Assembly (NCBI GenBank): GCA_002682825.1
Contig: NOKP01000027.1
Span: 620,001 to 684,000 of the forward strand
Reading direction: 5' to 3'
Source of the DNA: Neonectria sp. B-13
Lineage: Eukaryota > Ascomycota > Sordariomycetes > Hypocreales > Nectriaceae
Length of the DNA stretch: 64,000 nucleotides
The position numbers were made by a program, and so were the translations under genes. Below are positions 1 through 10,623 of this stretch, in pieces. The notes under the pieces were generated by a model. That model worked only from the letters and a program-made list of their open reading frames with translations, was not told the DNA's origin and did not search any database. How positions within the stretch are numbered: position 1 is the stretch's first letter; the number at the start of each line of letters is the position of its first letter.

Positions 1-2
1 GG

Positions 3-3000
3 ATTTGCTTTGGTTTTAGCGAAACCAGCAACAACCTCTTTTTCATCTTTGGCGACAATCTTTACTTGCTCTTTTGGCTTTTCTGCTGCGGCCCTGCAAT
101 TATCAGGTGGATCATCACCGCTCTGCTCTTTCAACATGCCACCAAGAACTTCAAGCTCCCTCCTTGGTCTTTGCCCGCGATCTGGATTGCTTTCCGCATG
201 ATTCCTAAGCCATATATCGACTTCAGCAACACAGTAGAGAGAGACCACTTTGCTTTTGATGACATTTGGTATATCCTGTCTTATCTTCTTCTCCCTGTCA
301 TGCTCCTTTCGGCCGTGGAAAGCCCCAAGAACATTCAACAAGCCGCAATTCGCCTCGCAGACTTGCATGGACTGACAAAGGAATTTGAAATTTCTTTCCC
401 GGACGCTTGGGTGGAAAGCTACATTCCCGCAACTCCTGGCGCGCAAGGTGATATCGAGATGCGCCGGCTTCTCGCCGAAGAAGAAGAGAGACAAAGCACC
501 AAAGTCCGTTTCGATAACTTTGTACCCGTATATCCCGAACGAATGACCCAGAAGCCAGAGACAAAAGCGGTCGAAGATTTAGGCATTCTTAAATTCGACA
601 TCAAGACTCGAGAATCGGCAAGGAGCAAAACTCAGCGGCTTCGGAGACAACTCTTCGGGGTCTCTCAAGATACCTTTGCGGCGAGCCACAAGGACCCCGA
701 GCCCCCTCAGACTCCTGCAAAGATTTTAACATGCGACCGAGGAACTCAGACATCCCCTCCAAACATGTGGGCTAGTTTTGCGAAGTTCTTCGAGCAGCAC
801 CAGGCAAGTGTCAAGAGCCAAGACACCAGCAAGGACTCTGCGCCGCCTGAGCCGTCTCCTGTCGATGACAACGCTCCCGTCTTAAATGCCGTTGTGGTTT
901 GGAATGAACCCGTATATACTAGCGAGGAGCCTGCGAGTGTCGGTATCACTGAACGGGAAGTTATCGCAACGGAAGACACTGCTGAAGACACCAAAAGCGA
1001 AGACGAGACAGGGCCCATCCCCGATGATGATTACACAATCCCATCAACGGAAAAAGGGAAGACACCCATCTATACTGAGAAGGGACCCCTGTACCACCGT
1101 GAGAAGTCCGAAAGCCCCGGAATCTTTGAACAGGAGGTTGCCGTGACAGAAGAGGTTACGCCAATTATTATACCAGGGGCCGAAGACTCTTCTGAGAAGC
1201 ACATCGAGCCTCGAGAGGAAGTATCCGAAGGAGAGACATCCAAGGAGAACCCATCCGAGGACGAGGTTCAGGCAATCCCACCTGTTATCGTTGCTCCTAC
1301 TGTCACCCGTGTCCCTATCGTCATCGAGATCCCAGATGATCCTCCGGCAGTTATCAATACGCCTACTCCAACCATCGTCAGCACCCCTGTCATCGACAAC
1401 GCGAAGGCCCCAGAGCTTCAAGACGTCACAGCAGTTATCAGAGATACTCAAGTCCTTGACCTGACAACCCTTCCTGAACTACCTCCTCTATCTGGCTCTC
1501 CTATGTCCGAGCTGCCTCCGTTACTAGACTCCCCCCCGATTTCACCTAGTCATCTAGTCTCTGAAATCCCGGTGGTCGAGATCGCTCCGGAAGTCGAACA
1601 AACTCCTGCGGTCGACGAAGCTCCTATGATTGAAGCAGCTCCTATAATTGAAGAAGCCCCTGTGGATGTGGACCGTCATGTGGCTGGCAATGTTACTTTG
1701 ACTGGCGAAGTTCCTACGATTGATGTTGTTGCTGAACCTACACCGATGGTGGAAAATTCCCCTACGTTCAACAACGACTCCATGGATATCGACGAAGACG
1801 ACATTGACAGGATGCTCTATAGATCCCCTGAAGCCGATTCTGGACCAGACGACTCTGAGCGACCGGTCTTTTCAGAGGAGCAGCTAAATGCTCGACTGGT
1901 AGCTCTCCTGGAAGCACAGTCGGATAATCTTGAGCAGGAGTCTCACCCACAGGACGACCTGATGCTTGTCTCTACTGAGCAGCCTCTCGCCCCTGAACCA
2001 CAACAAGGCTCTGAAAATTGGGAACTCGACGAGAGCAGAACAATTTCACTGCGAAGTACTCCACCACATCAATGTATGGAAATTGACTCGGAACATGGTG
2101 CAGACGAGAGTACCATGTCGCTAGATCATGATGACACACCCATGAAGGAAGCAGGCGCCGAAGCAAACCAGCCCATCATATCAGAGGGCATGGATATTCC
2201 GGCGGAAGCTTCCCAGGCAGTTGAGGCTGAGATGACTGACGTCCTCGACAACTACGCGCCACTTCCTGGATTTGACAGCAGCAGCTTTGCTGTCGCCCCA
2301 GCGCATTGGAGCCACTTGGTTGGAGAACAGATGGGGATTGGACATGGAGAGTTCGTGGATATTGCTCAAATGCCCGAGTATCAACCACCAGACGAACCAA
2401 CTACCAGCCCCTCCACGCCTTACAGCCAAGCCCCTGTGGTGAAACTTCCCACCCCTATATTCTCTTCTCCAGAGGACCAGGTGATGTTGGATGATCCAGA
2501 GAAGATGGCTGCTGATGAACAACTCGAGAGAGACATGTGGGCTGCATTGGAGAATGCCACGGACAACACAGACACCGAGACCCAGAACCCTCCGGCTGAT
2601 ATGGATACCCATCGTGCTGAGGTCAATGCCAACATCCCTCAGTTCGACCCTCGTGGAATCAATACCAACATGCCTGTACTTGACTCCTCCAGACCCGCAC
2701 TTCAATTTTCCCGACTCAGCATCCCCTCTCCGGTAAATGACATAACATATAAGCCTGTCACTAACCAGAGTGGTGGTGCCCCTGTCCACTCTGCTCGAGA
2801 CCTTTTCAATATCACCCCGAGTACTAATCTCGGCTTCACCGATGCCTCCTACGATGATTTCTATGACGCTTCACAAATTCAGGCCCAGGAGAGCGCTCCT
2901 CCTCCCGCCGCCTCCTCATCCACAACCACGCCTGTAGGTCGAAAGATACTAGTTCCAAAGAGCCGCCAACGTATGAGCTGGAAGTTGAATGAGCCAACTT

Positions 3001-3692
3001 CCAGCACGTCCCAAGAAGCGAATACACTGCAGACGCCACGTCTACGAACGGTTCCAAGTGGGAACACAGGCTCTCTGGGTCAAATCGGGCGGCCTCTGCC
3101 AGCTCCATTACCAGATATTGGGGATTCTGAAGACGAGAGCCAAGAGGCAAGCACTCAGAAACAGTCCGAGGACTCTACTCCAGTTGCGCCAAGGTGGATA
3201 GGCGGGATGATGTTCCCAGGCGGAAACCAAAGGGCTGCGGAGCAAATGACCCCAACGCCGGCTCCTAGGCAACGACCTCAACCGACTGAAAATGTCCCAC
3301 CAGTCATGATGGGCGGCTTATTGCTGCCTGGAGGAAACCCGGTAGTCACCGTTCCCTCAGTTCCCGGTCCATCAGAGCCTGCAACGCCTGCTCAGTCCGA
3401 AAAGGCACCCGAAGACCTTCAGAAAAGGGAGTTGGAAAGGCTGCAGAGGAAGTATGAGAAGAAGAAAAGCAGACCAGTTCAGTTGTTCCATGAAAGTCGG
3501 AGAACACAGCCTCAATCGCAGCAGCGCGATCCTGAAGCGCGAGACCGAGACGAGGCCCTGAGGACCCCGGGGCGACTCAGTCAGCTCACCCTCGCACCCA
3601 GCCCAGCTCAGGAGAGTGTGCGAATTGTCTCACCGGCCGCGATGATCCAACACGAGAAGGAAAAGCAGGAAACACGTGAGGAGGATGATTGA
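3..3692 (+). CDS. Large uncharacterised low-complexity protein (5' partial)
   Basis: The frame is open from base 3, so the gene probably begins upstream of the window. The first in-frame ATG is at 198. I do not recognise the family. The first ~100 residues have two hydrophobic segments (about bases 36-130 and 265-310), suggesting membrane association or an N-terminal hydrophobic domain; a more polar folded-looking stretch follows to about base 450. The rest, roughly 1000 residues, is acidic and rich in Pro, Glu, Ser and Thr, with Val/Ile-Pro-Glu-Ala style repeats near 1560-1700, and is probably disordered. Near the C-terminus a short motif of the form GG-x3-PGGN occurs twice (about 3205-3230 and 3310-3345), followed by a basic charged helix (RELERLQRKYEKKKSR, near 3430-3475). 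It ends 116 bp before the convergent ATG14 stop, so the 3' UTRs probably overlap. Confident it is coding; function unknown. Confidence 0.8.
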   Translation: MCFGFSETSNNLFFIFGDNLYLLFWLFCCGPAIIRWIITALLFQHATKNFKLPPWSLPAIWIAFRMIPKPYIDFSNTVERDHFAFDDIWYILSYLLLPVMLLSAVESPKNIQQAAIRLADLHGLTKEFEISFPDAWVESYIPATPGAQGDIEMRRLLAEEEERQSTKVRFDNFVPVYPERMTQKPETKAVEDLGILKFDIKTRESARSKTQRLRRQLFGVSQDTFAASHKDPEPPQTPAKILTCDRGTQTSPPNMWASFAKFFEQHQASVKSQDTSKDSAPPEPSPVDDNAPVLNAVVVWNEPVYTSEEPASVGITEREVIATEDTAEDTKSEDETGPIPDDDYTIPSTEKGKTPIYTEKGPLYHREKSESPGIFEQEVAVTEEVTPIIIPGAEDSSEKHIEPREEVSEGETSKENPSEDEVQAIPPVIVAPTVTRVPIVIEIPDDPPAVINTPTPTIVSTPVIDNAKAPELQDVTAVIRDTQVLDLTTLPELPPLSGSPMSELPPLLDSPPISPSHLVSEIPVVEIAPEVEQTPAVDEAPMIEAAPIIEEAPVDVDRHVAGNVTLTGEVPTIDVVAEPTPMVENSPTFNNDSMDIDEDDIDRMLYRSPEADSGPDDSERPVFSEEQLNARLVALLEAQSDNLEQESHPQDDLMLVSTEQPLAPEPQQGSENWELDESRTISLRSTPPHQCMEIDSEHGADESTMSLDHDDTPMKEAGAEANQPIISEGMDIPAEASQAVEAEMTDVLDNYAPLPGFDSSSFAVAPAHWSHLVGEQMGIGHGEFVDIAQMPEYQPPDEPTTSPSTPYSQAPVVKLPTPIFSSPEDQVMLDDPEKMAADEQLERDMWAALENATDNTDTETQNPPADMDTHRAEVNANIPQFDPRGINTNMPVLDSSRPALQFSRLSIPSPVNDITYKPVTNQSGGAPVHSARDLFNITPSTNLGFTDASYDDFYDASQIQAQESAPPPAASSSTTTPVGRKILVPKSRQRMSWKLNEPTSSTSQEANTLQTPRLRTVPSGNTGSLGQIGRPLPAPLPDIGDSEDESQEASTQKQSEDSTPVAPRWIGGMMFPGGNQRAAEQMTPTPAPRQRPQPTENVPPVMMGGLLLPGGNPVVTVPSVPGPSEPATPAQSEKAPEDLQKRELERLQRKYEKKKSRPVQLFHESRRTQPQSQQRDPEARDRDEALRTPGRLSQLTLAPSPAQESVRIVSPAAMIQHEKEKQETREEDD

Positions 3693-3808
3693 TGAGGTAT
3701 TTGTTAGATATGTATGGTTTTAAAGGGGCAGGTATAAATGGGACGATTGTGGATTAGATATACTATACTCGAGTGGCCTCGAGAATTGCAACGGACTGTG
3801 CGTTTGCT

Positions 3809-5271
3809 TCATCTATTCTTCACTTTCATCCAACCACTAGATCCGCGGCGAGGAGAATTCTTGCCTTCACTCGACTTATCCTCTGTAGCGTTGCTTGCAT
3901 TATCAGGCCCGTCTTCAACCTTCCATGCGTCATCCTCTAGCACTTCCCAGTCAGGCACCGGTGCCTCGCTAACCAACTTCTTTTTGAGCCTGTCGGCAAG
4001 CTTCATGGGACCCGGCAACTTGAAGTTTTTAGCAAACTCGGTGCCTTCAGCGCCGCCAAGGAAGTAGAACGTTGTCCCGTGAGAGAACCGACCCATCCAG
4101 TTCGTCTGCACCTCGACATTCTCCGCATCCGAGCTCATAGTCTGAGGAGCTGAAGGTATCGGGAACATGTTACCGCGATTGGTCTGCTGATTTATGAGGA
4201 GGCTATGCAGGTTGCGACCCATATTGCAGATATCCTCAAAATAGGTCTTATCGCCAATAGGGACGCCTTGAGTGCTGCAAGCCCAGGCGATGTCGTAGGC
4301 AAGGAGAGTGACACCCTCGATAAAGTAGGAGAAGGCTGCGGGATCTTCTTTGCTAAGTTGTGGTAATGGCTTGTCGATGAAAAGGGGTCTTGGCCGCGGA
4401 ACATGTTGAGACTCTGGGTACCGGTCGGAGGAAGGGGTAGCAACTCCTGTTTGAGTGGGGAAACTCATATCACCATGCTTGTATGAGCTGGACAGATTGA
4501 AAATGGTTGGTCGAGGGTAGTCACGGTGAGGAAGAGTGACGGCTGCAGGGAGGCGAATGGCGAGGTAGTGAGAGGCGAGCATGAGGAGGTGAGATACGTG
4601 ACCAAGGGAAGTTGAGATGACCTCGGGAGATAGTGCTGGGAGAGGTTAGTAAGATATAATCAAGACTTGATCATGAACTGGAACTTACAGTTCATATTGG
4701 TCAAGTCGACGACTGGGAGACCCCCCAAATAATACTCGTAGTGACTTGGGGATCCCTTCTTTACTCGCTTGAGTCCACACAGCCGGGCGGCCTCCGTGCA
4801 CAGGAAAGCACGAGTGCTCGACATGTCTTCTGCGGTCTGCGACCATCGGTACTTAAACACGTTGGTTGCCCTCTCGACATCCTTTTGCTGCTTGGCTCTG
4901 CGTTCTATCAAACCATCGGAAACAGCTGCGATATCGGATTTGCGAAGAGAGAGCGCGGCCTTCTTCGCCTTGATCTCCTCCCTGGCAGCTTTTATGTCGT
5001 TTCTAAGCTTGTCGGCGGCGGCGAGGATCTGGGTTGTCCGATCCTCTGCCATCCGCTGCTGGGCCTGGAGCGAGTCCTTGCGGTCCTTGGTAGGAGTGGT
5101 AGTGTCCGCCAAGAGATCACTGATCTGCTTCTGGAGGCCCTCGTTCTCTATGAGAAGGTGCAAATTTTTCATCCGACCCTCGTACATCTGGTTTCTGGCA
5201 TCCACGGCGCAGAGGAACGGTAGGCGCTTGGTATCATGGCTGCGGTTGCAGATGTCACACTCCAAATCCAT
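3809..5271 (-). CDS. ATG14: Autophagy protein Atg14 (PI3-kinase complex I subunit)
   Basis: Two exons: 5271-4689 and 4635-3809, with a 53-bp intron (donor gtaagttc, branch ttactaac, acceptor cag). The product is 469 aa. Atg14 is the subunit that makes the Vps34-Vps15-Vps30 lipid kinase autophagy-specific by targeting it to the phagophore assembly site. Seen here: an N-terminal Cys cluster (CDICNRSHDTKRLPFLC, residues ~5-21), a long charged coiled coil at ~30-130 (the known Vps30/Atg6-binding mode), and the conserved central block across the splice (YYLGGLPVVDLTNMN then LSPEVISTSLGHVSHLLML), typical of the Atg14/UVRAG family. The C-terminal ~150 residues are more variable, with a conserved WMGRFSHGTTFYFLGG block. 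The start ATG at 5271 immediately precedes the Cys motif. It is divergent from the 161-aa gene at 5845. Its partner ATG6 lies ~8.6 kb away. Confidence 0.9.
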
Positions 5272-5844
5272 GGTGCCTGTAGTGTCGCCACCGGGCTGCG
5301 TTCTCGTAGTGGTTTCAATTCGGGGCGGGGGTGTATGGTATTATCTTGGGGGAGCTGGACTTGGGAGACCTGACAAACATAACTGCAAATCCCTCCGGGT
5401 TGAGATAATCAACATGGATGGATGGCGGATGACTTCAAGGTTGGGAGTGCCGAGTCACGGGGTTGACGAGGCGAGTTGCGGGATGTGGCGCTTGAGCCGC
5501 GAAGCCACATTTGGCTGAGGCGCAGGCAACCAACCGCAGCACCTGCACCAGGCATCCTTGAAGGTTGCCTTGCGCTGGGGAACAAGTCAACCATTCAATG
5601 TCAGCCTCCAACAACACAGCACCGCGCTAACATCCACCAAAGGCCAGTCAATCACGCTATTTCCACAGTCATACAGGCTTTCAAGTTGTCACTTTGGGAG
5701 AGAAAATTGATATCTCAGTGCACAATTTCAATGTTGCTGTGAAAGCCTCTGTCCCTGACGCTGAGCTAACCCTGTCTCGCTGCCTGCACAGGCCCCCGGT
5801 TGCTTGGTCGACAATCTAAAAGGACCAGTGGATCGCAAGCCATC
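5272..5844. promoter_or_regulatory. Divergent intergenic region between ATG14 and the 161-aa gene
   Basis: This 573-bp stretch separates two divergently transcribed genes and must hold both promoters. A probable 5'-UTR intron of the right-hand gene lies at about 5739-5791 (gtgaaagc donor, gagctaac branch, ctgcacag acceptor). No other gene is visible here. Confidence 0.4.
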
Positions 5845-6444
5845 ATGGCCTCACCACCGCCGTCCCAGCCTGGTGATGCAAGCCATAACCACGAGCCTGG
5901 ACACGAAAGCAAACCCATTGCGGTGGAGGAGGCCGTCGTCATGTCCGATTCACAGAAGCGATCCCACTCTGATGCCAAAACGCCCGAGCCAGGCGTGGAT
6001 CAGCAACCTACCAGCTCCAACACCCCTAGCACACCTGGCACCCTCGCGTCTTTCGACTGGGAGGACTTCGAGGCCAGGTACGAGAAGGCGCTGCGTGATG
6101 CCGACGACCATGAGGATGGGATTCTAAAGCAGGCTGATGCCCTTTCCAAGGTGAGACGACCACCACAGGGTTGTTAACCGGTGATGCTTACGACCGACAA
6201 GTACTTCAAAGTTTGGGCGTCTGCCGCATCAGCGCATGACGATGAACGCGCAGCGAAGCGCTTACAGACGCGACGCCGCTTTGTAAATCTCTCGGAAGAA
6301 AATATGGTACAGAAACAGCAGCATTGTGAGCCAGCCAACCAAACCTAGTCTATACCGAGGCTCCATTCGATGCTAACAGAACATTCAGATGACGAGGTTG
6401 TGCGAGCATTTGAAAGTGCCTTGGCCCTTCTTCGGTCGAAGTAA
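5845..6444 (+). CDS. Small uncharacterised conserved-looking fungal protein, 161 aa
   Basis: Three exons: 5845-6150, 6202-6325 and 6389-6444, with introns of 51 and 63 bp. The phases agree and the product is 161 aa. The N-terminal ~70 residues are polar and disordered, with Ser-Thr-Pro sites. The remainder is helical and charged, starting at FDWEDFEARYEKALRDADDH and running through a KYFKVWASAASAHDDERA block and a basic KRLQTRRRFVNLSEE block to a C-terminal HYDEVVRAFESALALL helix. No catalytic motif is visible. The helical section resembles hypothetical proteins of filamentous ascomycetes; I know of no assigned function. The next gene starts 305 bp downstream on the same strand. The ATG at 5845 is chosen as the first ATG after the probable 5'-UTR intron. 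Single-exon reading would miss the whole C-terminal half. Confidence 0.75.
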
Positions 6445-6749
6445 TGGATGGCATTTAGGCCAGCGGTTGGGAGATTACGGGGACTGGGACCGCCCAAGTT
6501 GAAGCCAGAGAGATGGGAAAAGGCATACCATAGTGGCCTGCAAGTTATAATTTCCTGGAGTCCTGTCCGAGCGTCGCCGTTCCCGCCCCGCAGATTTATT
6601 TGTTTGAGGGTGGCAGGTATGATACCTGAGGTTGGGGTGGTGAAGTTGGCACGTGATGCAATACTAGTTTTAGACCAAGTCGCGTCTCATACTTTTAGCG
6701 AGCAAGGCGCGAACTCACCACGACAGGATTCCGTCGTCCAGCACCCGAC

Positions 6750-7333
6750 ATGCCCAAGACGGACCATGTAGGTACAGCAACCAAGTATGGCGTGCCTGAT
6801 ATCTCCCAGGTTTGTCTTGTATTTATGCAGCTTAAGAGCCCATCGCTAACAGGAGCTAGGATGACTTGTTTGTCTTCCAGCAGGCACACTTTTCGCAGAG
6901 TGCTGTCGCCTCATTCGGTAGCACCTTCATAAACCCGTCCGGTGAGCATCAACCTCATGATGACATGACTTATGAAACGTGGGAAGAGGAAGACGACCTT
7001 GGCTATTACGAAGACGGAGTCAAGCGCACTCTGACGGATGAGCAAATTGAAATATTTCGGCACTCGGAGCTTGAGGCTCTGCGCAAGCAAGAGGAGAAGC
7101 AACCGGGCACCAAGGCTGCAACGTCTTCGGATGAGGCTATGGACCTCAGCGATACAAAATCTACCCAGTCACAGCCCATGACCGGTCCGTCGACTCTCCC
7201 ACCATCTTTCCGCAGCAGCAAAAAGAAGAAGAAGAAGGGTACCAAGCGAGGCCGACCCGAACCCAAACCGGACTTACGAAAGCGCACCTGGGATGTTGTC
7301 GACAAGGGGTTGGATTCACTGGACTACGACTAG
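6750..7333 (+). CDS. Uncharacterised protein, DUF3807-like, 177 aa
   Basis: Two exons: 6750-6809 and 6860-7333 (50-bp intron, cgctaac branch, gctag acceptor), giving 177 aa. The N-terminal DISQDDLFVFQQAHF block, which spans the splice site, and the central GYYEDGVKRTLTDEQIEIFR block look like the fungal family catalogued as DUF3807; this assignment is from memory. The C-terminal third is a Ser/Thr/Gln linker, then a strongly basic tract (KKKKKKGTKRGRP, AT-hook-like core RGRP) and RKRTWDVVDKGLDSLDYD at the end. The basic cluster suggests a nuclear or nucleolar protein (inference). Tandem to the 161-aa gene, which it may have been co-located with for a long time, but separate promoters are likely. 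Confidence 0.75.
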
Positions 7334-8653
7334 GCAAAGCCGAAACGCTGCCTGCGAATATCCTTGAAGATTAAACGAGCCGACCGACTTGAACGAGTTG
7401 AAACGAGGGCTTGGTCAGAGTATTGTTCAGTCTTGCAATACGGCCAAGATGGATGCATGGACGGATCCAATGCAAATGTGAGTTGTACATCTCTTTTTCT
7501 CTTCCTAGTTCTCACCATGATGAAAACCTTTTGTATCGTCATCCTTAGTCGGATCAGGACTGGAGACGTACGATCCATTGGCCTCGGCTGCTGGTGACGT
7601 CTCGCAGTCCTGACATGTCGAGCACTTAATCTTCTCTCTGAAAAGATGAGACGCTTTGATGGTCAAACAGTTGTTATTTGCGTCGTTGGATCAATCTGCT
7701 GACTGTTGTGGTTTGAATAGGGCATAGTGTGACGACACCGACAGATGCACGTGTACACTGCCGTCCCGTTTGTTGTTGGGCCGGTGCACATGTGTCGGCA
7801 GCATCTACGTCGTGCCTAGGTAGTCGATGGGATGATGGATGGATGGATACCGCTCTCGTATAAGCTATGGGTTGGCACACTTATAAGTAATTGCCATCAT
7901 GAGCCGATGATGCAGCCGTTAGAGTTCCGCTTGTGGGTGGGAAGCTTGCGACGCCCGACATCAACGAGCCGAGCACGCAAGGAAGAGTGAAGAAGAAACA
8001 AGCGATGAATGTACTGTGAACTGTCCCTCAGCATCATCAACACGGAATTGGGCTGCAATACCACCGACGATCTTTCTTGGCTGCTGACCCCCTCATCTGT
8101 GTGTCTCGGCCTTGCTATTCCTTGCCAACCTTGCTTGCCCGGGGCCGACTGTTTTAATTCGCCATGTGTCTCGTACCATTCCTTGTTGAAATTCACAAGT
8201 TCCTAATTCCTGCGTTTTGGCAGCCGGAACAAGAAACAGGCTTGGTCGCCTCAGCGTCTGCTGATGCCGTGACGCCGTCCAATGCCTTATCGCGCAGCTC
8301 CGATAAGCCCGACGGCCAATCAAGGGCTCGCCCTCACGCCAAGAACGGGCCCGTGCTGCACCGGGACTCGCTGGGCTCGCTGTGGGCGTGCTGTGGGCAC
8401 ATCCCACCTCGATTTTTAGCCTCCGCCGCCCACCGCAAACCCACCACAAACCACACCAACAAACCAACTCAAACCCTCCTCCGCGCCGCTCCATCTCCAG
8501 CCTTCTCGCTCCTTAAAGCCTTCTCGCCTGCTCGTCCTCTTGCGCCCATCGTGCCCTGCCGCCCTCAGGCTCCGTCCTTGATCGCGACGACTGCTCCTTC
8601 GACCTCCGTCTCGTCCGCGTCGCTGCCCCGCGACCGCCATCCCGACCGTCACC
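7334..8653. other. Intergenic region and probable 5' leader of the CK2 gene
   Basis: No convincing gene in this 1.3-kb stretch. A short GGAT run (gatggatggatgga) lies near 7834-7848. From ~8400 the sequence becomes pyrimidine-rich (CTCC/CACC tracts), the usual look of a fungal core promoter and 5' UTR before an ATG at 8654. A 183-codon open frame at 8164-8715 runs through this leader out of frame with the kinase and has no family resemblance. Confidence 0.4.
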
Positions 8654-9987
8654 ATGGCGCGGGTCTATGCCGACGTCAACCAGAACATGCCCCGCAGTTA
8701 CTGGGACTACGATAGTGTTAACATCAGTGAGTTGATCCTTGTGCGCGCTCGTTCGCCCATGGCCCTGCGCCTCAGCTAACCCGTCTTGTCAGGCTGGGGA
8801 CTCCTCGAGAACTACGAGGTCGTTAGGAAGATCGGTATGTGCCTGTTTACCCTCCAGCTGCCAGTCCTGAGTCATTAACCCTTGGCGTCCAGGCCGTGGC
8901 AAGTACTCGGAGGTCTTTGAGGGCATCAACATCGTCAACTATCAGAAATGCGTCGTCAAGGTCCTCAAGCCCGTCAAGAAGAAGAAGATCAAGCGAGAGA
9001 TCAAGATTCTCCAGAACCTCGCTGGTGGTCCCAACGTCGTTGCCCTGCTCGATGTCGTCCGGGATTCACAGGTCCGCCCTCCCTTTGCTGGCGTCCGGGC
9101 CGCACCATCTCAATCTGAGATTCCTGCTGACAGTATTCCCCTCCAACTAGAGCAAGACACCGTCTCTCATCTTTGAGCATGTCAACAACACCGACTTCCG
9201 GACCCTGTACCCCAAGTTCAACGACATCGATGTCCGATTCTACATCCTCGAGCTGCTCAAGGCTCTCGATTTCTGCCACAGCAAGGGTATCATGCATCGC
9301 GACGTGAAGCCTCATAACGTTATGATCGATCATGAGAATCGAAAGGTTTGTCTACCCCATTCCTCTTCCCTCCTGTTCTCCAGATTCACTGACCGGTCTC
9401 AGCTGCGTCTCATTGATTGGGGTCTGGCCGAATTCTATCACCCCGGCACCGAGTACAATGTCCGCGTGGCATCTCGATATTTCAAGGGACCCGAACTGTT
9501 AGTTGACTTCCAGGAGTACGACTACAGCCTTGACATGTGGAGCCTTGGAGCCATGTTTGCCTCGATGATTTTCCGCAAGGAGCCTTTCTTCCACGGTAAC
9601 AGCAATGCGGATCAGCTGGTCAAGATCGCCAAGGTGCTAGGAACTGATGATCTTTTCGACTACCTCGACAAGTATGAGATTGAACTTGATGCTCAATACG
9701 ACGACATCTTGGGACGTTTCCAGAAGAAGCCGTGGCACAGCTTCGTCAGCTCAGAGAACCAGCGATTTGTTACTAACGAAGCCATCGACTTTCTCGACAA
9801 GCTGTTGCGATATGACCACCAGGTTCGCCGTTTCTCTCCTCCCCGAATTTCGCCTTCTCTAACCTGTGCTTAGGAACGTCTGACTGCAAAGGAGGCCCAG
9901 GCTCACCCTTACTTCGACCCCGTCCGTGACCCCGAGGTTTTCAAGCAGCACCTGGCCAATGCGAATGGTACCGCCAGCAAGCCCTGA
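8654..9987 (+). CDS. CKA1: Casein kinase 2 catalytic subunit alpha
   Basis: Six exons: 8654-8726, 8793-8834, 8893-9071, 9151-9345, 9403-9822 and 9874-9987. Phases agree and the product is 340 aa, the normal CK2-alpha length. CK2 is a constitutively active, acidophilic Ser/Thr kinase of nucleus and cytosol. Visible hallmarks: a Gly-rich loop ([11 protein letters not shown]), VVKVLKP with the ATP-binding Lys, the basic [12 protein letters not shown] substrate cluster, the catalytic HRDVKPHN loop, the CK2-specific DWG in place of DFG ([15 protein letters not shown]), and a [14 protein letters not shown] activation segment. The C-terminus is short, without the long tail of vertebrate CK2-alpha. 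The very short second exon (42 bp) is the part most easily mis-predicted. Upstream is a pyrimidine-rich leader; downstream it converges with SCM3. Confidence 0.96.
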
Positions 9988-10623
9988 GGGCCTCGGAATC
10001 TCCACACTCCCTACTCCCGATTTATATCATCCACGATTTCCACCCTTCCGGCATCCCCCTTTATCCATGATACCCTGAACCGGCAGCACTACCTCGTCGG
10101 CTTCATTCACACCCCCAACAGGGTTGCGTGCTTGGAAAAGATCAAATTTATTGTCTTCACCCCCCTCGCGACGGCGGATGGTCTCCTTCTGGCATGGGCC
10201 CAGCACTATAGCGGTTTTTAGCTTTGATGATATTTCGAGGTTCGGCGTGAAGATGGTTCGGCACGATAGGCCTCGACTCGAGAACCTGTCATCCCGTGAC
10301 TACGGGACGGATGGGGATGACTCCTGCTTCTAAGGCTTTGCGGCGATGGACAGGACAATAGGGTCCTCGGCGTTCCAGGGGCGGCGAAACATGGCACGTG
10401 GGGAACAAGGCCAATGCATGTTTAACCGCAGACGTAACATATATATTCTCTCGAGTTTGGAAGTTTACGGCAGTCTTTGAAGTAGCGTTGTAATACAGTA
10501 AAGTTTGAAAGCGGTTTATCGTAGTGTTGCTTCGCTGCTTCCAAAGCCTTTATTTCTGGTTCAGATGGCTATTCTTCTATAATGCTGAATAGCTAGTTCT
10601 GTAATCCGCCCGAGGACCCTTCC
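9988..10623. other. Convergent 3' intergenic region (CK2 / SCM3)
   Basis: This 636-bp stretch holds the 3' UTRs of two converging genes. The part from ~10430 to 10560 is AT-richer and holds likely cleavage/polyadenylation signals (tataatg, gtaatacag). No gene is seen. Confidence 0.4.

Noticed and set aside
8164..8715. 183-codon frame in the CK2 5' leader
   Set aside because: Low-complexity Pro/Ser/Thr sequence in a pyrimidine-rich leader that overlaps the CK2 start in another frame.
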